From Strigamia acuminata (taxonomy: Eukaryota > Arthropoda > Chilopoda > Geophilomorpha > Linotaeniidae), in contig OX442314.1 in assembly GCA_949358305.1 (NCBI GenBank), forward strand, positions 54,507,369 through 54,571,368: a stretch of DNA of 64,000 nt, read 5' to 3'. The position numbers and the translations under genes were made by a program. A model generated the notes under the pieces. The model saw nothing but the letters and a program-made list of their open reading frames with translations, did not search any database and had not been told where the DNA came from. Shown here piece after piece: positions 19,519 to 29,529 of this stretch; positions within the stretch are counted from its first letter, which is position 1; each line of letters opens with the position of its first letter.

Positions 19519-20351
19519 CCTTCGGGTGGCACTGGCGTGCGCCACCTGCACGGTCTCCTTGACCCGTGCAGTGAAGGCACTTGTTCTTGCAGCAAATCTA
19601 GCGGGCTCGTCCACGATGGCCGCTCACACCAAACACTCACACGTTGACTCACACGCCAATGTGTCCACACGGTCGCTCTAGCCTTCTGTAGCGAGCACTG
19701 AGACGAGACTGCGCCGTCCATCTCATCGCGGCGGCACTCGAAGGGCGCGTGAGACGTGTGCGCTTGCCGCCCACTTCCAACCACTTTCTTATGGTGGCGG
19801 TCGCGTAGCGGTGGAGGCCATCCCTGTTGGGCTGCCTCACCTCCTTGATTTTGACATGCCTTCTTGCTGTTTGTAATCTTTTCTGCTATAACTGTGTCTC
19901 TTTTTCTTGCTAGTCTTCATAGTTTAGTCACTAGAGAGCCGATTTGCCTTTTTGTAAGTGATTGTTACCTCTTGTAACTAAGATCGCTCGCTCTTTTTGT
20001 GTTTACAGTTGCCTAGCTGCAACAGCTTTGCTTGCCAGTGTTAAGTTTTTTCTCCTCCATTATGTATATTTTCCTCCTTTTTTATTTAGATTAAACTCAT
20101 TTTTTGTGTGTTCTTCAACATATTAGTCATGAGTTCTTTCTGTGCTCTTAGCTGCAGACATCCCGAGCAAGCAGCTGAGATCTTATCTCACAGTAGTTCC
20201 TTCACTTGGGATTCTTCACAGGTTGGTATAAAGTTTTTATTTAATTTTCTCAGTTTGTTTTTTGCACTGCTTCACGGCCCAGCGCTGTTAGAAACAGCTC
20301 ATAATGGCGGCTGGGCCAGGGCATCGTAACGGACAACGGGTTGCAAGCGGA
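19519..20351. other. GC-rich then T-rich sequence, no supported gene
   Basis: The stretch 19519-19850 is GC-rich with open frames on both strands but no motif; 19850-20350 is T-rich. The ATG at 20304 opens a frame into the 12-bp array. Confidence 0.35.
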
Positions 20352-20843
20352 ACAAAGGAGCCGACAAAGGAGCCGACAAAGGAGCCGACAAAGGAGCCGA
20401 CAAAGGAGCCGACAAAGGAGCCGACAAAGGAGCCGACAAAGGAGCCGACAAAGGAGCCGACAAAGGAGCCGACAAAGGAGCCGACAAAGGAGCCGACAAA
20501 GGAGCCGACAAAGGAGCCGACAAAGGAGCCGACAAAGGAGCCGACAAAGGAGCCGACAAAGGAGCCGACAAAGGAGCCGACAAAGGAGCCGACAAAGGAG
20601 CCGACAAAGGAGCCGACAAAGGAGCCGACAAAGGAGCCGACAAAGGAGCCGACAAAGGAGCCGACAAAGGAGCCGACAAAGGAGCCGACAAAGGAGCCGA
20701 CAAAGGAGCCGACAAAGGAGCCGACAAAGGAGCCGACAAAGGAGCCGACAAAGGAGCCGACAAAGGAGCCGACAAAGGAGCCGACAAAGGAGCCGACAAA
20801 GGAGCCGACAAAGGAGCCGACAAAGGAGCCGACAAAGGAGCCG
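20352..20843. repeat. Perfect 12-bp minisatellite, 41 copies
   Basis: ACAAAGGAGCCG repeated 41 times with no visible substitution (492 bp). Because 12 is a multiple of 3, several frames on both strands stay open (TKEP, RQRS, CRLL, SAPL). A frame from 20304 could encode 16 residues, then (TKEP)41, then 25 residues. No splice, poly(A) or family evidence supports a protein, so it is listed as a repeat. Such purity implies recent expansion or an assembly collapse or expansion artefact. Confidence 0.95.
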
Positions 20844-21775
20844 ATTCCGCTTATTCAAACATATAGACTGTGGCCTGTGTACGGAAGCCCTTGTGGGCCT
20901 TTTGTTGTTATTTATCCTTAAATGTAAGGCCTTCGACGCTTCTTTATTGCTATTTTCTCACCTCTTACAATATGATTGATGTTTCTTGCAGTCACTCAGC
21001 ATTTTTGTATGAGTGACAGCTCTTTGTTAATCTTATTAACTTTTATCGTTGATTAAAGATGTGTTTTTTTGCTCTTGTTCTCACTTCTCGATTTATTGTG
21101 AGCATTTCAATGTGTAGTGAGTAGAGAGCTTGGACATGCTCTCCCTCCAACAAGCGACACCTAGCCCACCAGTTTGAATTACCAGTACAGGTCTTGTGAT
21201 TTTCCCAACGGTCAGTTCTTGCTTCTCTTTGGAATTGCTGCATCCAGTAAAATGATGTTTCCACGATACGAGGAGGCAAGAGCTGCAGTGCGGTCTCATC
21301 AAGTGCGTGCGTGCGTGCGTGCAGAGGTCGACTGGCGTTACCTGCTGGGCACCTGGAGTCATCAGTGTTGCCACAACATGTATTGCAGTGCAGCTTTTCA
21401 ACCCTGAGAAGAGAGCTTTTAGTTGTTTAGTGCTTTTTGGTGGGAATTTGCCTTTTTGGGCTGGTGAGAGTGTCGTTTTGAGGGGGGTTGAGTGTGTCTG
21501 TTGTTATTTAAGTAATTGAAGTCTAGTTTAGCTCCATATAACTGCCTTCAGCAGGGGAGCAATAGTTGTCGGGCATTGAATAGGTCCTTGTGTGGATTCT
21601 GTTCTGTTTCTGTCTAGTTTTGAGGTGCTGTTTAGTAGTGTGTGGTGTGAGTAGCTGTTTTGAGCATACTTATTGTCTTGGGATTAGTTATTTCAGGGGT
21701 CAAGCAGTATGGCGACCAAGCCTCCGCCTGCAGGAGGAAGTGCGCTATCTTCATGACCAGGAACCCCAACTTTAG
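20844..21775. other. Intergenic DNA
   Basis: No ORF with a recognisable motif. A short GTGC microsatellite (GTGCGTGCGTGCGTGC) lies at 21304-21319. Confidence 0.4.
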
Positions 21776-21830
21776 TTCCGGGGTACGGCCAGGAAGGAAC
21801 CTTCTCAGCCTTTAGCGAGACCCTCGGACC
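21776..21830 (-). repeat. Inverted repeat, right arm
   Basis: Reverse complement of 19464-19518 (GGGTACGGCCAGGAAGGAAC ... GAGACCCTCGGACC). It is followed by a C/G-rich stretch to about 21910. Confidence 0.7.
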
Positions 21831-21969
21831 TCGCTAGCCCGAACCAGCGAGTCTGAGAACCGGCGACGAGATACGATTAGCGACGAGGAACCGACCAACG
21901 ACTGAAAATAACGGCTCTAATTATCAGATATGTTGAGACCACTCTTGCACCGAAGGGAGGATAGCCTTT

Positions 21970-22040
21970 TTCTGTTCCCCGAAATTTGTGATTTGCAATT
22001 ATTAATCAATGCATTACATTCTTGTTTATAATCTATATGT
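21970..22040 (+). repeat. Short dispersed repeat shared with 26790-26855
   Basis: The sequence around ATTTGCAATTATTAATCAATG, followed by CATTACATTCTTGTTTATAATCT, matches the region at 26.8 kb with about 10 differences in 60 bases. Confidence 0.55.
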
Positions 22041-22159
22041 AATTAGTATTCTGTGATTTTGTATACATTGTTTATGAATGGTTGCATTTTATATTATTAT
22101 GTATGTCACTGTTAAACCTGCCTAGCAACCATTGTTGGTTACTCTATTCTTGTTGTTCC

Positions 22160-22678
22160 TAGTTTTCATGTTCTATGAGGAACAAATGCCGTGTTCAGCT
22201 GTATCAACAGATAATTGGATCGTTGATGCATCTAATGATCATCACGCGCCCAGACTTGTTGTTCGCCGTAAGCGCCCTGTGGTCTTATTCCAAAGATCCA
22301 CGTCAGTTGCACCTACGGTACATAAAAGGAACCAAAGACATGCGGATATTCTTTCCAAACGAGGATAGACACCTGCAGGGCTTCGCCGACACGAGTTGGT
22401 GCTCCATGCAAGATGCGAAGTCCTACCACTGGTCTCATCGTAAAAATTGGCCACACCCAAAAAACAGCTCCTGGTCACAATGTCATCCACAGAGAGTGAA
22501 ATCCTAGCCATCTCTGAGCTACTCAAGACGATCAAGTGGGCAAAGGATTTCTTGAGCAAAGTCGGAGAAGGATACTGCATGCAGATGAGTGTGCCGATTT
22601 TCGCCGACTGTGCGGGTAAAACCAGTTCGGTCGCATGAAGCATATGAACAGGCATATGATGTTCATCAATTATGAGGT
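22160..22678 (+). pseudogene. copia reverse transcriptase end and RNase H, part 1
   Basis: Frames give YQQIIGSLMHLMIITRPDLL, SALWSYSKDP and RYIKGTKDMRIFF (RT C-terminal region), then LQGFADTSW with the first RNase H Asp. After frameshifts follow KKQLLVTMSSTESEILAISE (second acidic residue) and KHMNRHMMFINYEV. The last codons are interrupted by a solo LTR inserted after GAGGT. Several frameshifts make it inactive. Confidence 0.75.
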
Positions 22679-24422
22679 TGTGATGATTACAAATCGATAG
22701 TTATCAATGTTCACCATAGATGGCGCTGTTTAACCAACGCGCGTATTTCAAACTCGGTTAAAACTAAAAAGTGTGATAAATAATTATTTAGACACGGTGA
22801 ATAAAATATAACTATTTTATTCGATATAAATTAAGTATTAATTACTTGATGATGTTGATTCTATCGAAACAATATCCACATTACTTACCTGTCAAAGGGA
22901 ACCAATCGGACCCTTTCGGACCCCAACTGGGCCCATCTGGACATAGTCATATATTAGGTCCGGACTAGTGACCCACGAATCCACCGATTCGTACACTGAT
23001 TGGCTGTCGCCAATCTAGTCGTCCTACAGAACTATATAAGCTTCAGTTTCTCACCTCTCACCCCCCTGGCTTGATAACTGAACACGTATATTGTCTGTAG
23101 TTGAATTGTTATCGTTTGATTTCATTATTCTCTATCGACACATCAGGCCACCTCAGCTCTCCACGGATAGTATTCATTACTATCTGTTATTGTTGTTGTA
23201 AGGCCTTTTCGGGAAGGCTAACTCCGGTAATAGACATGCATTCGCATGAAATGGCCCCGTAACGTTAGCCAGCTGTTCTACGGGACAGTAGGATTTCGTA
23301 CGGTGGCTTAATATAACGGTCGTATACAGTACGACCTTGCTAAATGAAAGTAGGTCCCTCAGCTAACTGGCCACAGTCCGCTGCAGGATGGTTGTTGTAA
23401 ACAGCCCACGCAGGTTCCCGTCTTTCTACGATTGGTCCTTCCGCTCGTTAAAAGTCGGTAAAGGCCTAATGCACAGGTAACACGCCGGGTTGGTAGCCCG
23501 TGAGTAATATCTAAAGATGTTGCGAGAAACAACTACCTGGATAATGGTAATCCAACGGCAGTGGCCGATTAATATTTACCCGGTGCTCGATCATTGGATC
23601 CCGCCATCGTAAGGCATGCTGGCGGATGGAGGAGTCAAATCCTCCCGCGATGGTTCTCTCGACCGTCGTGACGGTCCCCGCCCCATCGTACCCTCCGGGT
23701 TAGTAACCCGTGAACAGGAGTTGAACAACACTGTGTTAAACAAATTACTCGGGCATTGGTAATCCTGTATTGGCAATATCTTTTAAACCCGGTAAGTCCA
23801 TAGAAATGTTTACCTGGTGGTTGGTACCACCGATAGCGAGTTAAAGCACACAATTAAATACTCGGCGCCTGATCACGAGATCTTGTCGTCGTAAGGCATG
23901 CTGGCGGATGGAGTCTCAACAACTCCCGCGACGTTCTCTCAATTGTCGTGACGGTCCCCGCCCAATTAATATTTATACAACAATTCATTTGTTGTATTCC
24001 ACTAATTACTTTACTTTTATTCATTTGGAACATGGAATATTCTGCTGAATATTCCTACTTATGCGAAGGACTCTTCGCATCATTAGATACTCGAGCTGCG
24101 GACCAAATACGTCTCCGTAGCGATATTTGTGACGATGCCGCAAGTCAGCCGTATCCCTCTGGCTTCGCCCGGATCCCCAACCAGTTGATGCCGCCCGTTT
24201 ACACGCATCCAGAACCCATCTTTGTTATCAATATTTAGAAATAAATATGTTATGTCACACTAAAACTGTAAGTTATTCCTGCTTGATCACATATTCATGT
24301 TTGTAAGGGCTTCCGTAGCTTATCTCGGTTAGGTTGTTGCTAAACTTAGCAACGTCTTGTATAAACCGATTATTTATCTATCTTAAATGGTTATTAAATA
24401 AGCCAAAAGTAGAATCGTCACA
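22679..24422 (+). mobile_element. 1.74-kb solo LTR inside copia RNase H
   Basis: Ends TGTGATGATTAC and GAATCGTCACA form a short imperfect inverted repeat. The 4-bp duplication AGGT lies at 22675-22678 and 24423-24426, and removing the insert rejoins the copia frame (NYEV to KLGNI). Promoter signs: an inverted CCAAT pair GATTGGCTGTCGCCAATC (22998-23015) and TATATAAG (23033-23040). Two GC-rich direct repeats beginning GTAAGGCATGCTGGCGGATG lie at about 23610 and 23892. An ORF (ATG 24031 to TAG 24236-24238) is followed at once by AATAAA (24240-24245). The 4-bp duplication suggests the Gypsy superfamily. Confidence 0.82.
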
Positions 24423-24426
24423 AGGT

Positions 24427-24565
24427 TAAGCTAGGAAACATCAAACTGATTCATCTGCCGTTATCGATACAATTGCGGACTTCTTGACCAAGGCGGTGGC
24501 CAAGAACAAATTTGAGGAGAGTAGAGAAAGCGTGAGTCTGAAGGATGTTGTCAAGGCGAATTAAA
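24427..24565 (+). pseudogene. copia RNase H, part 2 (C-terminal end)
   Basis: Continues after the solo LTR: KLGNIKLIHLP, then after one frameshift DTIADFLTKAVAKNKFEESR and a stop at about 24562. ADFLTKA is the standard copia RNase H end. Confidence 0.7.
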
Positions 24566-25640
24566 GCAGAGACAAGAGTGAAGAGCAATAATTCAGCGAT
24601 ATTATTGATCACATCTCTTATTTTATTGAATGTTAAATCTTTATGAGACAAAAACAGATGATGATTTATAAGGAGGGTTTGATGGAGTTATACATCATCA
24701 TGAGTTTTAGTAAACTGTACAAAGTAGCGGCACAGTGCGTGCGTATATCGTTGTTGTTGTAGTTACAGTGTAAAATATACATGTCCTCTTTTTCGAATGT
24801 ACAATCCATGTCTCTTCTTCAACTAATACAAACACCTGAATCTACAGACAGGACATTGTGCAGAAATGGCTATAGAATTTACCTGTAGCGAATTAGTCAT
24901 GGTTTGTATTGTTTGTATCCAAAACTTGGCAATTTGTGTTCTATTATAACTAAAATAAACCCAAGTTTTCCAATGTGCTGTCAACTACCTAGTATACTGT
25001 TTAACAACAGCACACATTTGCAAATTTGAATTTTTTTCTACAGATTCTATTTGTATTCAGTTAAGCTTAGTATTCATTTGTAACGTATGCGTTATCATTT
25101 GTATTAGTTTGCAACTAATTCTAGGCAGTGTGCTGCCAACTTGATGCTGTAATGCACTCACCCAGTTTCACTTTTCTTCACATAATATGTTAGTACTCTG
25201 TTAGTACTCATTTGTAATGCACAAATGGATTTTTGTATTGTTCTACAAAAGCCACAAAATGGATTTGACATTGACATTTGACATAGAAATGTCACATTAA
25301 AATGTCACACCCACTTTGTGACATTCCATGAATGTTCAATCGTTGTTATACACAACGGACAGAAGTTTTCCTTTAATTTTAATTTTTAATTTTTAATTAA
25401 TTATATTTACTTCAATTTTTGTGGATTAATTAATTTTATTTGTTTTCAGTCAACACTATCATTTCCATGTAAAGTGAGTGTGAAAATTAATTAATTAATT
25501 TGTTTTTTTCTTCAATTTCAGTCTGGGCTTAAAATTTATTTATACTCCACTCCTATTGAGTTTAGAGACTGAGACCCAAAGCTGTTTGCTGTGAATTAAA
25601 TTAAAAATTACATATAGTTTGTTGGTAGGAAAGGTGTTTT
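24566..25640. other. AT-rich intergenic DNA
   Basis: No supported gene. Short self-similar words (TTTGACATTGACATTTGACA near 25260; TTAATTAATTAATTTG near 25490) occur but no element borders were found. Confidence 0.45.
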
Positions 25641-25649
25641 TTTTTTACA

Positions 25650-25888
25650 AATACTTTGGACTTTTGTAGATTAACTACACATTTCTTCAGGACAGAGTCC
25701 ACCGAAGCGGAGCCCAGTGCCGCAGAGGCAGAGCTATTGGTAGCAGCAGTGGGCTACAATCTAAAGCATGCGGCAGTGAGCTACACTAAAGCATGCGGCA
25801 GCGGGCTACAACCAAAAGCAAGCGGCAGTCGGCAGTCGTCTTCGTCAAGTAGCGACACTAAATTCTCAAAGAATAATATTTGTATATA
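25650..25888 (+). other. Short open frame with about 30-bp internal repeat
   Basis: A frame from 25656 contains three imperfect copies of a unit like GGGCTACAATCTAAAGCATG CGGCAGT (25750-25845). The frame runs on into the fold-back element, so it is unlikely to be a host gene. Confidence 0.3.
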
Positions 25889-26658
25889 CAGGGTGTCCCA
25901 AAAGTCTGAACCACCCCAAATAATTTCCAAAATACTTGAGATATCAGAAAACTGAAGAAAAACTCATAGGGGAAATCTTTCATTGCGAATCTGATGGGAT
26001 CCTCAAATTTGACCTCAAAGGTCATTTTCAAGGTTATTCACTTGCTAACTTCTAAACGAATCAGGTTAGAGCAAAATTTCCAATTACAAAGTTGTAGAGA
26101 ACCATCTAATTAGTCTAGAACTGTTCTTAAAAAATTATTTCTTACGGAAAAGTTTTGAGAAAAAAAGGTTTGAAATGTTAGTCTACTCAGCTTTGTAACT
26201 CAGCTTTTTAACTTAAAACTATTGAGGCAACCAAGCTAATCCTCAATTAGGACACTTTATTGGGTCATACTTGTAAGTAGAAGAGAGAAAACACAAAAGA
26301 AAGGAAATAATTTATTTTGGAAATACATTCCACATGATAGTTTTAGGTTACAAAGCTGAGTAGACTAACATTTCAAACCTTTTTTTCTCAAAACTTTTCC
26401 GTAAGAAATAATTTTTTTAAGAACAGTTCTAGACTAATTAGATGGTTCTCTACAACTTTGTAATTGGAAATTTTGCTCTAACCTGATTCGTTTAGAAGTT
26501 AGCAAGTGAATAACCTTGAAAATGACCTTTGAGGTCAAATTTGAGGATCCCATCAGATTCGCAATGAAAGATTTCCCCTATGAGTTTTTCTTCAGTTTTC
26601 TGATATCTCAAGTATTTTGGAAATTATTTGGGGTGGTTCAGACTTTTGGGACACCCTG
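25889..26658. mobile_element. 770-bp fold-back DNA element with about 320-bp TIRs
   Basis: The left arm 25889-26222 and the right arm 26336-26658 are reverse complements with only small gaps. The termini are CAGGGTGTCCCAAAAGTCTG, directly flanked by TA on both sides (25887-25888 and 26659-26660). The middle (about 110 bp) has no coding potential. A TA duplication with CAGGGTGTCCC ends fits a non-autonomous Tc1/mariner-superfamily fold-back MITE. The arms are still nearly identical, so it is young. Confidence 0.88.
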
Positions 26659-26789
26659 TATGTATCATTTAAATTGTTTGACATTCCTTTACTTGTAGTG
26701 ATTCAAAGAATCTCCACCTGTGGCAACGCGATTTTTTGAGCCAAATGAAATGTTTTATTTAATAAAACTTTATTCAAACTGTTAGCTTT

Positions 26790-26855
26790 TTTGTTCTCCA
26801 AGATTCGTAATTTGCAATTATTTATCAATGTATTACTTTCTTGTTTCTAATCTTT
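26790..26855 (+). repeat. Short dispersed repeat shared with 21970-22040
   Basis: GTTCTCCAAGATTCGTAATT TGCAATTATTTATCAATG and flanks align with the sequence just upstream of the copia RT relic. Confidence 0.5.
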
Positions 26856-26879
26856 AAGAAATGGAAGAAATACCGCAAT

Positions 26880-27365
26880 TACAAATTGATATTCAAGAAA
26901 GTTTGCATTAACTACATAGACCAAATGGAAGATGGTTCCATAATGACTTGGGGAGTCACACGTGACAACTGATGTCATGGGAAGGAGGATTTCATTTGTC
27001 ATCCAACAACGGTCGAGTTTGCTTCGTGAGTAAGTGTTTCTCAAAGTTGCACAATAGAATTATCAACAAGACAATGATCCTATTCACGTGTCCAAATCAT
27101 CACGACAATGGTTGAAGCTATTCCAAATTAGTCTCATTGCTTGGCCATCAATATGAACCCAATTGAGAACATTTGAGAGATGATTGCTCATACGGTTTAT
27201 GGAAGAAACAAGCAATATGAAAGCGTTGGTCAACTGAAAGTGGCGATTATGCGGGCCTGAGACAAATTAAAGCCAGCAAAGTTACAAAAGTTGGTTCAGT
27301 CGATGCCAAACAGTGTTTTCTCTCTCATCAAATCAAAAGGTGGTCCTACAACATATTAAAAGTTT
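26880..27365 (+). pseudogene. Tc3-like transposase relic, C-terminal half
   Basis: Reads YQQDNDPIHVSKSSRQWLKL (second catalytic Asp) and then, with stops and shifts, IAWPS and NPIENI (third acidic region), MEETSNMKALVNSK and NSVFSLIKSKGG. It is homologous to the relic at 16.6-18.1 kb but more decayed. Confidence 0.65.
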
Positions 27366-27700
27366 TATTATTATTATTATTATTCATTATTTTTTCGGAC
27401 ATGATTAAGTTTGTCTGTTCGAGGCAGTACGGTAATATTATTATATACCGTATTTGAAGTTACATGTTTGATCAAAACGTTTACTCAACTCTGAAACAGA
27501 ATACTGCACATTGAAAAGTTTTCTCCATCTATGCTTTAATGATGGCAAACGACTGATGCAAGAACGTTTGTCAACACATTTTCTTGTCTAAAATGATTGT
27601 TTTTTAAGTGTATTACCACTTAAACATCAAAAACTATTTACGAAGTTCTTAACGTACAACACACACAAGGTGGCTGGAAAGCCCAATTGATTGTGACTTT
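27366..27700. other. Intergenic DNA with (ATT)n
   Basis: An (ATT)8-type microsatellite at 27368-27392, then AT-rich unassigned sequence. Confidence 0.6.
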
Positions 27701-28595
27701 TAGTGAGCGTAAAAAGGAATTCAATGAGTTTGAAGTAATAGCAGGAGTATATTGGATTAAAGCTCTTAAAATGATACATTCATTTCGGAATGCGGGCTTA
27801 CAATACAGTCATGTAAATGCCACATTCATGTGGAAATGCGAGCTTGTAAAGAATTTTAGAGATAAATAAGTAAATGACCAGAGCTCTCTTCTGGTTTCAC
27901 TGTGACTAAATCTAGCCATCAGTTTATCCAGGGGTGACCACGAGGAGGTAGAGAGTTGGATTTTACACCCCCGAATTTAATACACTCAACGAATTTGCTC
28001 GAGATTTTGTATTGAATTTCACCCAACCCACCAATCAAATTTAAAACAATTTAGAGCCATTTTTTTTAAAAAAAACAATAAAAGGAATCGACCACGTAAA
28101 TGTATCAAATAAATACCGGTATGTAAATGTTGAGGTTTTGTATTTCAAAATTCTATAAAATACGAAACTGGTCAGACGGATTGAAATCAGAAAGGCATCG
28201 GTAATCAAAATACTCGTACTGTAATTGAATAAAAGAGATACAAATGAATGAAATAACCGTTCGAGAAAGCGACCAAAACTAACGGTCCTCCGCGACGTGC
28301 CTTCATTATGATGAATGTGTATACGGGGTTCATATATCGGAAAACACGAGTTTCTGAATATAGAAACAATCCCGATGTTAACCGACAAATCTTTTGGATT
28401 TAAGCTTTTCGACAGCTAATATGTGATATTCAAAAATTAAACTCTTAGAAATAAAATGTACTCACAATTTGCAATAAATATTATTGTCTAAGGTCGAAGT
28501 TCTGATCGTCTTGGGTTTAATCGGAAGCACAAACGAATCATCTTTTCGTTTCGCTCATGTCTGATGAACTCGGTCTTTAGAAAACCTGACGTAAA
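27701..28595 (+). repeat. Dispersed family X, copy B
   Basis: Collinear with copy A from TTGAAGT...GCAGGAGTATATT (27720) through one and a half 46-bp subrepeats, the hairpin module (27878-27975) and the tail ending GAAAACCTGACGTAAAA (28579-28595). The relic frame region of copy A is missing. Confidence 0.8.
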
Positions 28596-28699
28596 ACCAA
28601 ATTGGCAACCCAGAAAACTATGCAATAGCAAACAAACTATTCAGCAACATCAAAGAGTAAATACAAGAATTGAAAATAAAATTGGTTATTTACACAACT

Positions 28700-29330
28700 T
28701 GTCGTGATTCGACTTTGTGGTTAAAGATAATAAATAATACACTCGGGAATACAATATATTTCAAATACTGCTTTATTAAAACACGCTTACTAATACAAAT
28801 ATAAGTCAAGATGTTTCCTGTGTTGGTCCTCGGATTCGGCTGCGAATACGAGTTGCCGCTAAACAATGGCGGATCCAATTGTTTAGTCCTACGCGTGGTC
28901 TATGTTTGTTGTCTAGGGTATTTCCACGTGTTGTTATGAACACGCGAGAATTCGCTTTCTCGTGCGAATTAAACGAATATCGTTCGAATATTTATTCTAG
29001 CGTAGATTGGCTACGCTAAATAAACGTGGCTGTTGTACAGTTGAGATGGTCAGCGGGCACCGGTCCTCGATCAATCCGTGAAACGGCCTGAAAGGTGAGG
29101 TAAATGGTGCTCTTGCTGAAATGTGGTAACTGTAGTGTCGTTTCCGGTCAAGTATCGGCGTTATATACTAACCGGAAATGACGTCATATGCAAATCCTTC
29201 CGATTATGCAGGTTCGCAGAAACACGAGACTAGTCAGTCTAGTCGGTATTTCTAGCGCGCTCTAGTGGCGAGTATTAGTAACACAATAATCACCGCTAAT
29301 TACTTCTTCAGGTGATGCCGAATCACCACA
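28700..29330 (-). repeat. 3' LTR of the Gypsy element
   Basis: Ends TGT...ACA with inverted borders CGTGATTCG/CGAATCACCACA. Reading the minus strand, U3 carries ATGCAAAT on plus (an octamer, 29188-29195), the CRE palindrome TGACGTCA (29179-29186) and TATATAA (29167-29161). An AATAAA (plus TTTATT, 28772-28777) lies near the 3' end. Confidence 0.95.
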
Positions 29331-29344
29331 CGTCCCTCCCCGAG
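29331..29344 (-). promoter_or_regulatory. Polypurine tract of the Gypsy element
   Basis: On minus, GGGGAGGGACG abuts the 3' LTR start (TGTGGTG). This is the expected position and composition for plus-strand priming. Confidence 0.75.
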
Positions 29345-29529
29345 AATAAATCATCGGGGTCCCTTAAATAAAAGGAGGAACAATATCTAATCATAAAATA
29401 ATCTTTTTATTTAAATGATGATGAATGGTGCATAAAATATTTTACATTCTTAAATAATTGATACGCAAACAAATAATAATAATTTCCTAGTTTGGAGAAG
29501 ACAGTCTTCTCGTCACGATTTCTAATTAC

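Noticed and set aside
20250-20979. Long ORFs of 178-212 codons over the 12-bp array on both strands
   Set aside because: They arise because the period is a multiple of 3 and the unit lacks stops; there is no splice, poly(A) or homology support.
28690-28878. 62-codon ORF at the LTR edge (also at 39834-40034)
   Set aside because: It lies inside both LTRs of the Gypsy element and starts in non-coding U3/R sequence; no evidence for translation.
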